A program made the translations under genes and the position numbers. From an uncultured Pseudomonadota bacterium (lineage in GTDB: Bacteria > Pseudomonadota > Zetaproteobacteria > Mariprofundales > Mariprofundaceae), in contig CAJXLC010000011.1 in NCBI GenBank assembly GCA_913055645.1, positions 1-52,818 on the forward strand: DNA of 52,818 nt. The letters are read 5' to 3'. Position 1 is the first letter of the stretch; the number at the start of each line of letters is the position of its first letter. Positions 15,234 to 25,613 of the stretch are shown piece by piece. The notes beneath the pieces were generated by a model, which saw only the letters and a program-made list of their open reading frames with translations, ran no database searches and was not told the DNA's origin.

Positions 15234-17141
15234 TTATTGCGTCAATAGACTATTCACTTTACGAACAAAACCAGCAGGGTCTTCAGGTAGTGCACCTTCC
15301 GCCAAAATAGCTTGATCAAAAAGGATATCGGAAAAATCTGCAATTTTGTCTTTGGAACGCATTTTTGCTAAGCGTTTGACTAGATCATGCTCAGGGTTAA
15401 TTTCCAAAATAGGCTGAACCGACGGCACATCTTGTCCCGCCTGTTTTAGAATACGTTCCATATTACCTGTCATATCAAATTGATCTGAAACTAGACAAGC
15501 TGGTGAGTCTGTTAACCTATCGGTGGTACGTACATCTTTCACCTTATCACCCAAAGATTCTTTGAGCTTTTTCACGGCTGGTTCAGCTGATTTGATAGCT
15601 TCTTCATGCTCTTTTTTATCTTCTTCGGCATTGTCTCCGATATTGGATAAGTCCAATTCACCTTTGGCAATGGATTGTAGTTTCTTGCTATCAAATTCAG
15701 TAAGGTGAGATGTAAGCCATTCATCAATACGGTCTGATAATAGCAACACTTCAATGCCTTTCTTACGGAAAACTTCCAAGTGTGGGCTATGCTTGGCAGC
15801 AGCCAGTGTTTCGGCCGTGATATAGTAAATGGTATCCTGATTTTCAACCATGCGTTCTACATAATCAGTTAGTGATACAGTTTGCTCATCATCTTTGGTG
15901 GTAGAAAAACGTAATAATTTTGCAATACGATCGCGGTTGTCAGTATCTTCGATAATGCCTTCTTTTAAGCAATTACCAAATTCTTTCCAAGCCGTTGCGT
16001 AATCGCTGTTTTCATTACTGGCATTTTTTGCCATATCTTCCAACATGCCTAGTACACGTTTGGTCGCGCCTTTTTTCATTGCATTCATGGCAGGACTTTG
16101 TTGCAAAATCTCACGGGATACATTTAACGGTAAGTCATTGGTGTCCATCACGCCACGGACAAAACGTAAGTAGCGTGGCAACAAATCTTCTGTCGCTTCA
16201 GAGATGAATACTCGGCGTACATAGAGTTTGACACCATGTTTTGCTTCGGCTTGCCATAAATCAAAAGGTGCACGTTTTGGCATATACAACAATAATGTAT
16301 ATTCATACTTGCCTTCCAATTTTTGATGTAAACGTGTCAATGGATCTTCAAAATCATGCCCGATATGTTTATAAAAGTTGTTATATTCTTCATCGGATAA
16401 CTCAGATTTCGGGCGTGTCCATAAAGCTGATGCTTGGTTAATGGTTTCGATTTCTGCTGGTTTTTCTTCTTCGCCTTCAGCCGCAGGCGTTGGTGTACCC
16501 ATCATACGGATAGGGAATGGAATATGATCAGCGTATTTATGAATAATGCTGGTTAGACGGAAAGATTCTAAGAATTCATCTGCTTCTTCACGTAAGTGCA
16601 AAACAATTTCAGTGCCGCGTGCATCTTTTGTAATGGTTTCAATATCATATTGACCATCACCTGTAGATTCCCAACGTACACCATGTTCTTTTTCAAGACC
16701 CGCGCGACGTGTTGTAACAGTTACTTTATCAGCGACCAAGAATGCTGAATAAAAACCAACGCCAAATTGCCCAATCAGATGAGCATCTTTTTCTTGATCG
16801 CCCGATAGTTGACCAAAGAACTCTTTGGTTCCCGAGCGCGCAATGGTGCCAATATTGGCAATCACTTCATCGCGGTTCATACCAATGCCGTTATCACGAA
16901 TGGTGATGGTGCGTTCATCTTTATTGGCTTCAATATAAACATGAAGGTCTGAATCATTTTCATAAAGCGCATCATCGGTTGTGGCTTCAAAACGTAATTT
17001 ATCGGCTGCATCGGATGCGTTAGAAATCAGTTCACGTAGGAAAATTTCTTTGTTGGAATACAATGAATGAATCATCAAATCGAGAAGCTGTTTGACCTCG
17101 GTTTGAAAAGCATGTGTTTCTTTAACAGGCGTGTTAGACAT
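15234..17141 (-). CDS. htpG: Molecular chaperone HtpG (Hsp90)
   Basis: This 635-aa cytosolic Hsp90 chaperone with a GHKL ATPase domain helps refold proteins with DnaK and ClpB. Motifs are [43 protein letters not shown] and [17 protein letters not shown]. The middle domain has [31 protein letters not shown] and [11 protein letters not shown]; the C-terminal domain ends [14 protein letters not shown]. The start [12 protein letters not shown] at 17141 has AGGGAA upstream; the longer frame to 17270 adds a tail unlike the family and runs through the promoter region. It is transcribed alone, divergent from the hybrid kinase. No convincing sigma-32 promoter was found upstream. Confidence 0.97.
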   Translation of the reverse strand: MSNTPVKETHAFQTEVKQLLDLMIHSLYSNKEIFLRELISNASDAADKLRFEATTDDALYENDSDLHVYIEANKDERTITIRDNGIGMNRDEVIANIGTIARSGTKEFFGQLSGDQEKDAHLIGQFGVGFYSAFLVADKVTVTTRRAGLEKEHGVRWESTGDGQYDIETITKDARGTEIVLHLREEADEFLESFRLTSIIHKYADHIPFPIRMMGTPTPAAEGEEEKPAEIETINQASALWTRPKSELSDEEYNNFYKHIGHDFEDPLTRLHQKLEGKYEYTLLLYMPKRAPFDLWQAEAKHGVKLYVRRVFISEATEDLLPRYLRFVRGVMDTNDLPLNVSREILQQSPAMNAMKKGATKRVLGMLEDMAKNASNENSDYATAWKEFGNCLKEGIIEDTDNRDRIAKLLRFSTTKDDEQTVSLTDYVERMVENQDTIYYITAETLAAAKHSPHLEVFRKKGIEVLLLSDRIDEWLTSHLTEFDSKKLQSIAKGELDLSNIGDNAEEDKKEHEEAIKSAEPAVKKLKESLGDKVKDVRTTDRLTDSPACLVSDQFDMTGNMERILKQAGQDVPSVQPILEINPEHDLVKRLAKMRSKDKIADFSDILFDQAILAEGALPEDPAGFVRKVNSLLTQ

Positions 17142-17332
17142 GAATAGGTTCCCTTTATGTGTTAGTTTGTGGATATAAGCGTTATAAAAAACGCAATGAT
17201 ACCATCTGGGGCTTCTAGTAAGGCGCGTGTAAGCTAATTTCAAGCCCTTATTTATAATAAGTTTATGCATTTGATGTTTTCAGCTATAGTCGTTTTATGA
17301 TGAGACTGAGTTTGTTAGAGAAATCATATTAA

Positions 17333-18880
17333 ATGAGTAATCATGTGATGACTGATGAATTACATATTCTATTCTTAGAAGATAATGCTGATGATATAGC
17401 ATCAGTACGCCATGCTTTGGCGAAGTCGAAGCAGATATTGAACATCAAATGTGTGGTCAATATGGATGAATTCTGCAAGGCACTAAAAACATCGCATTGG
17501 GATGTGATTCTTTGTGATGTTAATCTTCCTGAGCTCATGGTGAAGGATGTTTTGCATAAGTTGCGAGAGCTGGGCATGTTGATCCCATTTATAGTGGTAG
17601 CTAAACCTATTGGTGAAGAAGTGGTTGCTCAATATTTGCGGGCGGGTGTGAGCAATTATGTTAATAAATTGAATCCTGAGAACTTATTGGCGGTGATACA
17701 TCAAACATTACTTGATACCGAAGAAAAGAAGCTTGCGATTCAGAAAGAAAAAATATTTATTTCTACAGGGCGCATGGAAGTAGCAAAAACGTTAGCAGGT
17801 GGTCTAGCGCATGATTTAAACAACTTGATGGTTGGTGTGGTGACAGGCGTTGAATTGTTGCGCCAATACCTTCCCAAAGAGGGTGAACCTAAACACTTAT
17901 TAGATTTAATTTATCAGTCAGGTATGAAGGCAACTGATGTGTCCGGTCAGATGTTGGCTTATGTACAGGGTGGCAAGTACCAAGTTGAAGATATGCATGT
18001 GAACGACTTACTCACGGAGTTTATCGCTTCGGAAGAATTTCCTGTTTCTGATCTTGTGGATGTACAATTAGATTTGTTGCAAACCACCTATTTTGTGAAT
18101 GGGGACCCAGCACAAATTCGTAAACTTTTAAGTGGTATTATACTTAATGCATTTGAGGCGATGATGGATGGAGGTGTGCTGAAAATTTCGACACATCATA
18201 GAGCCATTGAGCGTAATGATTTGCTACCAGAGATGGATCTTGCAAGCGGTGAGTATGTAGAAATTTGCATTGAAGATAATGGTATTGGCATGGATGATAC
18301 TGTGCGCATGCATCTGTTTGAACCCTTTTATACTACCAAGTTTCAAGGGCGTGGCTTGGGAATGGCAGCAGCACACGGTATTATTCGTAATCATAAGGGT
18401 GAGATACTTGTAGAAAGTGAAATAGGAAAAGGCTCTATCTTTAGGGTTCTTTTACCTGTCGTTAGAGAGGAAGGTACACCAAGCGTGATACAGCAACGGC
18501 GTGTGTTTGAATCATATATGGGTACAGAGCATATTTTATTAATTGAAGATGATACCATCGTATTAGAGGTTATGCAGGATTTGATGCGGCAGTGGGGCTA
18601 CAAAGTAAGCGTGGCAACCAATGGGGCTTTGGCGCTACAGTTATTAGAGAAGAATCATTATGATTTAGCTATTTTGGATTTGAATCTCCCTGATTATAAA
18701 GGTCAGGAATTATTTTTAGAATTACGAGATCTTTTAGATGCGCTACCAATTTTAATGATTAGCGCTTCGCCTGCGAATGCCGAAGTAGAGGCATTACTTG
18801 ACAGCGGTGCGTGTAATTTTTTACGTAAACCATTTATTCCCAATGAATTAGGAGGCATGTTGCGACAGTTATTGGGTTAG
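17333..18880 (+). CDS. Hybrid sensor kinase with receiver domains at both ends
   Basis: A 515-aa soluble signalling protein. Residues 8-125 form a receiver domain with phospho-acceptor D62 (VILCDVNLPE). Next is an HisKA-like segment with H160 in TLAGGLAHDLNNLMVG, then a HATPase domain (ILNAFEAMMDGG, IEDNGIGMDD, GRGLGMAAAHGIIRNHKG). Residues about 395-515 form a second receiver (HILLIEDDTIVLEVM, YDLAILDLNLPDYKGQ, SASPANAEV). There is no membrane segment or PAS domain, so the input is probably phosphotransfer onto the first receiver. No output DNA-binding domain is present. It stands alone between htpG and the pan genes; its partner is unknown. Confidence 0.93.
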   Translation: MSNHVMTDELHILFLEDNADDIASVRHALAKSKQILNIKCVVNMDEFCKALKTSHWDVILCDVNLPELMVKDVLHKLRELGMLIPFIVVAKPIGEEVVAQYLRAGVSNYVNKLNPENLLAVIHQTLLDTEEKKLAIQKEKIFISTGRMEVAKTLAGGLAHDLNNLMVGVVTGVELLRQYLPKEGEPKHLLDLIYQSGMKATDVSGQMLAYVQGGKYQVEDMHVNDLLTEFIASEEFPVSDLVDVQLDLLQTTYFVNGDPAQIRKLLSGIILNAFEAMMDGGVLKISTHHRAIERNDLLPEMDLASGEYVEICIEDNGIGMDDTVRMHLFEPFYTTKFQGRGLGMAAAHGIIRNHKGEILVESEIGKGSIFRVLLPVVREEGTPSVIQQRRVFESYMGTEHILLIEDDTIVLEVMQDLMRQWGYKVSVATNGALALQLLEKNHYDLAILDLNLPDYKGQELFLELRDLLDALPILMISASPANAEVEALLDSGACNFLRKPFIPNELGGMLRQLLG

Positions 18881-18907
18881 GCTTTTTGATATTTTGCGAT
18901 TTTTTAC

Positions 18908-18925
18908 ATCGCATAAATATGCGAT
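18908..18925. repeat. Perfect 7-bp inverted repeat in intergenic gap
   Basis: ATCGCAT-AAAT-ATGCGAT, a perfect stem of seven with a four-base loop, about 28 bp after the hybrid kinase stop. There is no T-tract after it. It could be a weak transcript end or an operator. Confidence 0.45.
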
Positions 18926-18959
18926 AGTGTTTGTGTTAAGCTGTGCCAAGGTTGGCATT

Positions 18960-19097
18960 ATGAAAGCATATTCAAAGAGGCGAGGCATAAAACGATTTGT
19001 GAAGCATGAAAAAACATTCTGGAGAATCTTGTTGGTCTGTATCAGTTTGTTATTGGCTTCACAGGTTTCCAGTTTAAGTCTGTGGTTAAATAGTTAA
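18960..19097 (+). CDS. Possible 45-aa membrane peptide
   Basis: A short frame from ATG 18960 encodes a very basic N-terminus (MKAYSKRRGIKRFVKHEK) followed by one hydrophobic segment (FWRILLVCISLLLASQVSSL) and a short tail, ending just before panD, which converges on it. The positive-inside layout looks like a real single-pass peptide, but the ribosome-binding site is weak (AAGGTTGG) and no family is recognised. A longer frame from 18894 exists but adds an unlikely leader. The 223-bp gap between the kinase and panD contains nothing else beyond the inverted repeat. Confidence 0.3.
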   Translation: MKAYSKRRGIKRFVKHEKTFWRILLVCISLLLASQVSSLSLWLNS

Positions 19098-19104
19098 CAC
19101 TTTC

Positions 19105-19482
19105 TTAAGCAGCCGCTAAATGTCCGTGGCTGGTATGCGTAATAGCATTTTCTTCATTGAGATAAACCAATGCTGGGTTGAAATGTTCGGCTTCGGCAGC
19201 ATCAAGTTCTGCGTAGGTGCAAATAATCAATAAATCATCGGCAGTAGCTTTGTGTGCAGCTGCCCCATTCACGCCGATAGTGCCGGAGCCACGTGGTGCG
19301 ACTATGGCATAGGTGGTAAAACGTTCACCATTACTGACATTGTAAATATGTAATTGCTCAAATGGTAAAATGTTCGCCGCATCCATTAAATTTTTATCAA
19401 TGGCACAAGAGCCTTCGTAATCAAGCTCTGCATGCGTGACTGTGGCACGGTGAAGTTTAGATTTTAATAAAGTGAGTTTCAT
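19105..19482 (-). CDS. panD: Aspartate 1-decarboxylase proenzyme PanD
   Basis: This 125-aa pyruvoyl enzyme makes beta-alanine from aspartate for pantothenate. The self-cleavage site Gly-Ser is visible in [10 protein letters not shown] (G24-S25), where Ser25 becomes the pyruvoyl group. Other conserved parts are [47 protein letters not shown] and [11 protein letters not shown]. The length is usual for the family. It is the last gene of panB-panC-panD and starts within the panC stop (ATGA). Confidence 0.97.
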   Translation of the reverse strand: MKLTLLKSKLHRATVTHAELDYEGSCAIDKNLMDAANILPFEQLHIYNVSNGERFTTYAIVAPRGSGTIGVNGAAAHKATADDLLIICTYAELDAAEAEHFNPALVYLNEENAITHTSHGHLAAA

Positions 19483-20327
19483 GATGTGATTTCCGACTCC
19501 ATTTTTAGAGAGATATTATCAATCAAGCGTGTTTTTCCGACTTTGACAGCAATAAATATGCGACTTTCTGGTGTGATGCTATGTTCAGGTTTAAGTGTTA
19601 ATTCATTGCGAATTTCAAGGTAATCTAGTGAAATATTATAATTATTTAAGTTTTCTATGCCATATTTAATAGTTTCTGATGTTTTTTCACCTTGTTGAGA
19701 GTTATTTTTCATCAAGTGCATTACCTGTGATAAAGCCAGTGACTGCTGACGTTCACTAGGGCTTAAATAACGGTTGCGACTGCTCATTGCTAGACCATCA
19801 GTTTCACGAATAATTTCACTGCCAATAATCTCAATAGGCATATGTAAATCACTAACCATACGGCGGATAATAGCCAGTTGTTGCCAGTCTTTTTCGCCAA
19901 AAATAGCAATATTTGGCTGAATAATATTAAACAGCATGTTCACAACAGTGACTACACCATCAAAATGAGAAGGGCGTGAGATGCCGCAAAGTATATTGCT
20001 CAGATCACTGACTTTTAGGGTGACTTTTGCACCATTGTCAGGATATAAATTTTCAGGGTGAAAGATGATATCAACACCTTCGTTTTTGCAAATGTCGGCA
20101 TCTTTTTCAAACGTTCTCGGATATTGATTAAAATCCTCATTTTCACCAAATTGTAATGGGTTTACATAAATACTGACAATCACAACATCAGCTAAAGATT
20201 TGGCTTTGCGAATCAGGCTGATATGCCCTGCATGTAAGCAGCCCATGGTTGGTACCAATGCAATACGTTGCCCACGTAACGGGGCAATAAGTGCTCTGGT
20301 TTGTTCAGGTGTTTGGGAAATATTCAT
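19479..20327 (-). CDS. panC: Pantothenate synthetase PanC
   Basis: This 282-aa enzyme condenses pantoate with beta-alanine using ATP. Nucleotidyltransferase-fold motifs are visible: [16 protein letters not shown] (HIGH-like), [31 protein letters not shown] and [13 protein letters not shown] (KMSKS-like region). It lies 11 bp after panB and overlaps panD by four bases. The last third ([20 protein letters not shown]) is more AT-rich and asparagine-rich than its neighbours but remains in frame and matches the family C-terminal domain ([12 protein letters not shown]). Confidence 0.97.
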   Translation of the reverse strand: MNISQTPEQTRALIAPLRGQRIALVPTMGCLHAGHISLIRKAKSLADVVIVSIYVNPLQFGENEDFNQYPRTFEKDADICKNEGVDIIFHPENLYPDNGAKVTLKVSDLSNILCGISRPSHFDGVVTVVNMLFNIIQPNIAIFGEKDWQQLAIIRRMVSDLHMPIEIIGSEIIRETDGLAMSSRNRYLSPSERQQSLALSQVMHLMKNNSQQGEKTSETIKYGIENLNNYNISLDYLEIRNELTLKPEHSITPESRIFIAVKVGKTRLIDNISLKMESEITS

Positions 20328-20338
20328 GGTGATTGTAG

Positions 20339-21121
20339 CTATTTCCCAGAGCGAACATCATCTACCCACTGTCCAATGGCTTGGGTGATGGTGTCGCGAA
20401 GATTGCTATAGGCAGGGGCAAAGGTCGGGTTCTTTTCAGATAAACCTAATAAATCATGCCATACCAATACTTGTGCATCACAATTGTTTCCCGCACCAAT
20501 GCCGACCGTAGGGATGGTAATGCTTTGTGTGATTCCTTTAGCTAAATCATCAGGGATGCATTCCAAAACAACAGCAACGGCTCCAGCATGACTGACAGCT
20601 TGGGCATCATCTCGGATAAGCTTCGCAGCTTCTGGGTTACCACCTTGTTTTTTAAAACCACCGAATTTTTTAACTGATTGCGGCGTTAAACCAATATGCG
20701 CCACCACAGCAATGCCGCGCTCACTTAAAAACGCAATGGTCGCAGCCATATGTTTGCCACCTTCAATTTTTACAGCATCACAGCCTGTTTGTTGCAAGAC
20801 TTTGGCAGCAGATTCAAAGGCTTGTTCAGGTGATTGCTGATAGCTGCCAAAAGGCAAATCGCATACCACCCAAGCTTTATCTGTACCACGAACTACGGCT
20901 GCGGCATGATGAATCATGTGTTCCAAGGTTACAGGGATAGTGGAATCAAAACCAAGGCTTACCATGCCTAAAGAGTCACCTACCAAAATTACATCTACAC
21001 CCGATAATTCTGCTAATGAAGCACTGGGGGCATCGTAGGCAGTAAGCCATACGTGTTTGTGATGGTTTTGTTTGTCCGCCAGCAATGTACTTGCTGTGGT
21101 ACGTTTTTTAATCTGCGTCAT
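20339..21121 (-). CDS. panB: 3-methyl-2-oxobutanoate hydroxymethyltransferase PanB
   Basis: This 260-aa TIM-barrel enzyme transfers a hydroxymethyl group from methylene-tetrahydrofolate to ketoisovalerate, the first step to pantoate. Visible motifs are WLTAYDAPSASLAELSGVD, VILVGDSLGMVSLGFDST, VCDLPFGSYQQSPEQA, VKIEGGKHM, HIGLTPQSVKKFGGFK and IPTVGIGAGNNCDAQVLV. It is first in the panBCD operon. Its ribosome-binding site lies in the 3' arm of the hairpin described at 21128-21177. PanE, which makes the next intermediate, is encoded at 29846. Confidence 0.97.
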   Translation of the reverse strand: MTQIKKRTTASTLLADKQNHHKHVWLTAYDAPSASLAELSGVDVILVGDSLGMVSLGFDSTIPVTLEHMIHHAAAVVRGTDKAWVVCDLPFGSYQQSPEQAFESAAKVLQQTGCDAVKIEGGKHMAATIAFLSERGIAVVAHIGLTPQSVKKFGGFKKQGGNPEAAKLIRDDAQAVSHAGAVAVVLECIPDDLAKGITQSITIPTVGIGAGNNCDAQVLVWHDLLGLSEKNPTFAPAYSNLRDTITQAIGQWVDDVRSGK

Positions 21122-21127
21122 TATTCA

Positions 21128-21177
21128 CCTTTCCGCTTCGGTCTGTTGCCAGTACCGTCTTTCAGGATGCGGAAAGG
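21128..21177 (-). promoter_or_regulatory. Structured leader covering the panB ribosome-binding site
   Basis: On the minus strand, CCTTTCCGC (21177-21169) pairs perfectly with GCGGAAAGG (21136-21128), and the AGG of the latter is the panB ribosome-binding site, six bases before ATG. Inside the 9-bp stem lies a second hairpin, CGGT-A-CTG-GCAA-CAG-ACCG, closed by a GNRA-type GCAA tetraloop with one bulged A, plus unpaired ATCCTGAAAGA. This looks like a cis-regulatory RNA. A pan-type RNA motif is known upstream of pantothenate genes in other bacteria, but identity with it cannot be judged by eye. Confidence 0.55.
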
Positions 21178-21335
21178 CTAGCGTTTATATATGAAGTGGT
21201 AAACGTTACTGATTTTTTCGTTCAACTTTATCAGGGAGATATTTGGATCTGATTCATATCACAGGTAGCGACATCATGACTATTTTAGAATAGAGTACCC
21301 TGGTCGTATTGGGGAAATATAAAGAGAGGGGTTAA

Positions 21336-22394
21336 ATGGATGTAGAATTAGAGAAAGAGCTTCAGCATAAAGAAGTCCTTTATCTTCAAATGGTTGATTT
21401 ATATCCGAGTGAATCCAAATACCTTCGCCGCTTGGTAGAGTTGCTATTGCAATTGGGAAAAGAAAGTGAAGCCATTGACCGCATGCGACAGTTGGAAAGT
21501 CTTTATAAAAAAAATGGTGAAAATCATTCCGCTGAATCATTGAAAAATTTACGCCGTAATTTATCTCTTGTTGATGAGGGGCATTCAACCATAAATCCTT
21601 TTCTTTCTGGGATTAAACCTGAAGCCATCCAGATGTTAATGAAAGATGCCAAGCAGCTTCATTTAGATGAAAATGAGTTGCTTATAAGACAAGGTGATAC
21701 GGATGATAGTATGTACATTGTCCTTGATGGTGATTTGGCTGTGCTTGTAAGCTATCAAAAACAGGCTGATGCGGTTCTTATTCATATGCTGAATGAGGGT
21801 GATATTATTGGCGAAATGGCTTTTCTTGAGGGCAAAGCGCGTAGTGCAAGTGTCATAGCCAATACGAAAGCCAGCGTGCTTAAACTATCATCAAGGCGTG
21901 TTCTTTTATGTTTGCTTAAATTTCCTGAAGTAGGGGATTACCTTCGTCAGGAAAGCGAGTTTCGTCGCCGACTAACAGCCATTAATAGTAATACAACATT
22001 GGCAAAACTTCCTGATGATGCAAAGTCTGACCTTGCATTGTATGCAAATATTGTTCGTTATCCCCCTTTTTCGGTGGTTTGTCATGCGGAGGAAAAACTA
22101 GCTTGGGTAGGCATCATGATTTCGGGACTTATGAGAATTGTGGCAGAGGATTTTTCTGGGAACAGCCATGTGCTTGAACCCATTAAGCCTGGGGAGATGG
22201 TTGCTGATATGGCAGCATTTCAAGAAAGTGCGATTACAGGCGATATTGTTACGGTGAGTGAGACAGATATTCTTCAGGTTCAGATAGAAGAGTTTAGGGC
22301 TGTTATGAACAAAAACCCATTCGTGAAAAATAGATTGGTTGAAAACTATACAAAACGATCTTCACCAACCAAGGTTTATAGCCAAGGTAAATGA
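21336..22394 (+). CDS. Protein with two cNMP-binding domains and a TPR-like N-terminus
   Basis: This 352-aa protein has a short helical N-terminus (residues 1-75) that looks like two TPR units: HKEVLYLQMVDLYPSESKYL and KESEAIDRMRQLESLYKKNG. Residues about 90-205 form a clear cNMP-binding roll (ENELLIRQGDTDDSMYIVLD, NEGDIIGEMAFLEGKARSAS). Residues about 215-335 form a second, more degenerate roll (YPPFSVVCHAEEKLAWVGIM, IKPGEMVADMAAFQESA) in which the phosphate-binding pattern is weakened. There is no helix-turn-helix. It has a good ribosome-binding site (GAGAGGGG) and stands alone, convergent with prmC. Confidence 0.85.
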   Translation: MDVELEKELQHKEVLYLQMVDLYPSESKYLRRLVELLLQLGKESEAIDRMRQLESLYKKNGENHSAESLKNLRRNLSLVDEGHSTINPFLSGIKPEAIQMLMKDAKQLHLDENELLIRQGDTDDSMYIVLDGDLAVLVSYQKQADAVLIHMLNEGDIIGEMAFLEGKARSASVIANTKASVLKLSSRRVLLCLLKFPEVGDYLRQESEFRRRLTAINSNTTLAKLPDDAKSDLALYANIVRYPPFSVVCHAEEKLAWVGIMISGLMRIVAEDFSGNSHVLEPIKPGEMVADMAAFQESAITGDIVTVSETDILQVQIEEFRAVMNKNPFVKNRLVENYTKRSSPTKVYSQGK

Positions 22395-22397
22395 ATG

Positions 22398-23240
22398 TTA
22401 TGCGTTGGTTGTTTGGTAAACACCACCACGCAAATGACCTGCTAAATCGTGGTATGTGTGCAGCATAAGCATGTTATCGGGTATGTTAGGTAATCCACAT
22501 AAGCCTGTTTCAAGCAATAAATATCCCTGTGGTTTGAGCCAAAGAGCAGCATCTTTTAGCAAGGTAGTGAGTAGACTTAGCCCGTCAGCTTGATCGGTGA
22601 GAGCATGACAAGGTTCATGATATAGCTCGGCTTCGATATGCCCCATTTCATCTTGGCTAACATAAGGCGGGTTGGAAATAATAGCATCAAGTTTAGGCAT
22701 ATCTGGATCAAAGGCTTGATATAAATCATCACATTTGAATTGCATACGTTCTGCTACACCATGTTTTTCTGCATTGGTTTGGGCAATAGCGAGTGATTTT
22801 TCGGAAATATCTGTCGCAATCACACTTGCATTGGGGTATTCGCAAGCCATGATGATGGCAATGCAGCCAGAGCCTGTGCCAATGTCGGCAAAGCGGTAGG
22901 GGGCTTGTGTGTCAGGGTAGAGCTTGAGCAACTCTTCGATTAAATGCTCGGTTTCAGGGCGTGGAATCAACACATCAGGGGTGACTTTAAACTGTCGCGA
23001 CCAAAATTCTTTTTTTTCCGTGATATATGCGACAGGTATGCGCTTGCATCGTTCACCGATAGCATGGTTAAAGGCAGATTGAATATCATTTGGAATAGCG
23101 TCATGGGCTTTGATAATGAGCTGAGTATGGCTAATATTCCATACATGCATCAAAAGTGTTTCTGCATCCAAACGTGGTGTTTCGCATGCGGCATCGCGTA
23201 ATTGTTTGATGGCATCATGTATGGCTTGTTGCGTAGTCAT
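22398..23240 (-). CDS. prmC: Release-factor glutamine methyltransferase PrmC
   Basis: This 280-aa SAM-dependent enzyme methylates the GGQ glutamine of release factors. An N-terminal helical domain (ETPRLDAETLLMHVW) precedes the Rossmann domain with VLIPRPETEHLIEELL, FADIGTGSGCIAIIMA (SAM-binding) and the catalytic DAIISNPPYVSQDE (NPPY). It directly follows prfA, its substrate, with a one-base TAATG overlap, in the common hemA-prfA-prmC order. Confidence 0.96.
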   Translation of the reverse strand: MTTQQAIHDAIKQLRDAACETPRLDAETLLMHVWNISHTQLIIKAHDAIPNDIQSAFNHAIGERCKRIPVAYITEKKEFWSRQFKVTPDVLIPRPETEHLIEELLKLYPDTQAPYRFADIGTGSGCIAIIMACEYPNASVIATDISEKSLAIAQTNAEKHGVAERMQFKCDDLYQAFDPDMPKLDAIISNPPYVSQDEMGHIEAELYHEPCHALTDQADGLSLLTTLLKDAALWLKPQGYLLLETGLCGLPNIPDNMLMLHTYHDLAGHLRGGVYQTTNA

Positions 23241-24313
23241 TAGCCTTGTTGCGCGGTAAGTAACTCCGCTTGCTGATGTGCTTGCAGTGCCTGCACCAAC
23301 TCATCCATTTCGCCGTTAAGGATTTGTTCCAATTTATACAATGTTAAGTTGATGCGATGGTCGGTCATGCGACCTTGTGGGTAGTTATAAGTACGAATGC
23401 GTTCTGATCTATCACCAGAGCCGACCATATCTTTTCGTGTTTCTGCGCGTTCGTTATGGGCGGTTTCTTGTTTCTTGGCAAGGATTCTAGCTTGTAACAC
23501 CTTCATGGCTTGGGCTTTGTTTTTATGCTGACTTGCCTGATCTTGGCATTGCACCACGGTACCCGTCGGAATATGGGTGATGCGCACAGCAGATTCGGTT
23601 TTGTTGACATGCTGACCACCAGCACCAGAGGCGCGGTATACATCAATGCGCAAATCATCGGGGCGAATGTCAATATCCACTTCTTTGGCTTCGGGTAATA
23701 CGGCGACAGTACAAGCGGATGTATGAATGCGACCACCTGATTCGGTGCTGGGTATACGTTGCACACGATGGGTTCCTGATTCAAATTTAAAGCTAGAATA
23801 CACGCCGGTACCAGTAATTTGTGCGATAACTTCTTTATAGCCACCAATGCCAGTGCCATTGCTGGATAAGATTTCAACCTTAAAGCCTTTGATTTCAGCA
23901 TAACGGCTATACATACGAAATAAATCAGCTGCAAAAAGAGCTGCTTCATCACCACCTGTGCCAGCACGTACTTCTAAAATGATATTACGGTTATCATTGG
24001 GGTCTTTGGGCAAAAGAAGGAGCGTTAGCTCTTCATTACATGCTGTCATGGCTTTTTTAAGTTCTAAAATTTCTTCTTGCGCAATGTCTTTAAGTTCAGG
24101 GTCACAATCAGCGTCTGCGATCAATTCCTGATTATCTTCAAGTTGCTGTTGTAGCCCCATATAATGCGCAGCTTTTTCAGCTAAAGGCTCAATTTCTGAA
24201 AATTCTCGCGAAAGTTCAGTATAACGTTTGGGATCAGATGTAACTTCAGGGTCGGACAGCATGATAGTAAGTTCTTCATGCTTATGTAGAATATCATCCA
24301 GACGTGTGTTCAT
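23240..24313 (-). CDS. prfA: Peptide chain release factor 1
   Basis: This 357-aa release factor recognises UAA and UAG. The GGQ catalytic motif is in [16 protein letters not shown]. The anticodon-like tripeptide region lies in [18 protein letters not shown] (P-x-T type rather than SPF, marking RF1 and not RF2). Also visible are [20 protein letters not shown] and [20 protein letters not shown]. The start [11 protein letters not shown] at 24313 has a strong AGAAGGAG site; the longer frame lies inside hemA. It overlaps the hemA end by about 20 bases. Confidence 0.97.
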   Translation of the reverse strand: MNTRLDDILHKHEELTIMLSDPEVTSDPKRYTELSREFSEIEPLAEKAAHYMGLQQQLEDNQELIADADCDPELKDIAQEEILELKKAMTACNEELTLLLLPKDPNDNRNIILEVRAGTGGDEAALFAADLFRMYSRYAEIKGFKVEILSSNGTGIGGYKEVIAQITGTGVYSSFKFESGTHRVQRIPSTESGGRIHTSACTVAVLPEAKEVDIDIRPDDLRIDVYRASGAGGQHVNKTESAVRITHIPTGTVVQCQDQASQHKNKAQAMKVLQARILAKKQETAHNERAETRKDMVGSGDRSERIRTYNYPQGRMTDHRINLTLYKLEQILNGEMDELVQALQAHQQAELLTAQQG

Positions 24314-25604
24314 CGGACTCCTTCTGAGTTGTGACGGGCTTGATTTCAATATTGAACAATTTACGTGCTGCACCCATGAGCAAATCGCCTTCCATATCTT
24401 CGGGAAGTGTTTTTAAATTGCGTAAGCTTGGATGTAAAAAGCGTTTCATTAATGAGCGACTAAAGCGTTCAACGGCTTCATGTTGTTCGGGTGATAAGTC
24501 TTTTAAATAACGTTGTGCTTTTACCAACTCATCTTGACGAATGGATTCATTTTGCTGCTGAATACTGCGAATAAGTGGTACCGACTCGAGCGATTTTAGC
24601 CATAATAAGAAGGATTTTTCTTCTTCAGCAAGTAGAATGCGTGCTTGTTCGGATTCTTTTTCGCGATTTTCACGGTTGCCCTGAACCACTTGTTGCAAAT
24701 CATCAATATCATAAACATATGCGCCTGGAATATCGGCAATACGTGGATCAATATCGCGTGGTACGGCAATGTCCACGAGAAACATTGGCTTACCACGGCG
24801 TTTTTCCATGGCATCTTGCATCACTTCTGGCAGCAATACATAGGTGTTTGCACCTGTACTGGAAATAATAATATCCGCAGCATCCAAGTATTCGGGCAAT
24901 TGCTCCAGTGTTAGAGCATGACCTTCAAATTCAATAGCGAGATTTTGAGCGCGTTCCAACGTGCGATTGGCAACCAAAATATTGCTACAACCATTGGCAC
25001 GCAAGTGCCGTGCTGCTAATTCAGCCATTTCACCAGCACCGATAAGTAACACTGTTTTACCTGTTAATTCATCAAAAATACGCTTGGCAAGCTCAACTGC
25101 ACATGATGAGATATTGACTGATTGTTTGCCAATAGCGGTTTCACTGCGCGCACGCTTGGCAGCGGAGAAGGTTGATTGATATAAGCGGTGTAAAATGTGT
25201 CCTGCAGTACCGGCTGCCAAAGCCCGTTCATAGGATTGTTTCACTTGGCCAAAAATTTGCGGCTCACCGAGAACCAAAGAATCCAAACCAGATGCCACAG
25301 CATATAGGTGTTTCACCGCATCATCGGTGGTGTGAGCATAAAGGTGAGGACAAACTTGGTCGAGATCCATACCAGATGTGCTGGCAAACCATTCATGAAC
25401 CAGTGCAATAGCAGCATCTGGATCATGGGTAACAACGGTCATTTCAACGCGGTTACAGGTTGAAAGAAGCGCAGCTTCACGAATAGGGGGAAGGGCAACT
25501 TGAGCTTGTAAAATAGATGCAATATCTTTTTCTGGCACAGCAAGACGCTCACGAAGCTCAACAGGTGCCGTTTTATGGTTTAAACCAATATGACAAATTC
25601 TCAT
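24294..25604 (-). CDS. hemA: Glutamyl-tRNA reductase
   Basis: This 436-aa NADPH-dependent enzyme reduces glutamyl-tRNA to glutamate-1-semialdehyde, the first committed step of the C5 route to heme. Motifs are [16 protein letters not shown], the catalytic Cys in [30 protein letters not shown], the Rossmann [13 protein letters not shown], and [11 protein letters not shown]. The C-terminal dimerisation helix includes [19 protein letters not shown]. It is preceded 9 bp upstream by the MPN-like gene and followed by prfA, suggesting one transcript of four genes. Confidence 0.97.
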   Translation of the reverse strand: MRICHIGLNHKTAPVELRERLAVPEKDIASILQAQVALPPIREAALLSTCNRVEMTVVTHDPDAAIALVHEWFASTSGMDLDQVCPHLYAHTTDDAVKHLYAVASGLDSLVLGEPQIFGQVKQSYERALAAGTAGHILHRLYQSTFSAAKRARSETAIGKQSVNISSCAVELAKRIFDELTGKTVLLIGAGEMAELAARHLRANGCSNILVANRTLERAQNLAIEFEGHALTLEQLPEYLDAADIIISSTGANTYVLLPEVMQDAMEKRRGKPMFLVDIAVPRDIDPRIADIPGAYVYDIDDLQQVVQGNRENREKESEQARILLAEEEKSFLLWLKSLESVPLIRSIQQQNESIRQDELVKAQRYLKDLSPEQHEAVERFSRSLMKRFLHPSLRNLKTLPEDMEGDLLMGAARKLFNIEIKPVTTQKESDEHTSG

Positions 25605-25613
25605 GTGAGAAAC

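Noticed and set aside
17142-17332. Heat-shock (sigma-32) promoter for htpG
   Set aside because: CTTGAA and CCCCAGAT both occur on the minus strand, but about 27 bases apart instead of 13-17, so they do not form a proper promoter.
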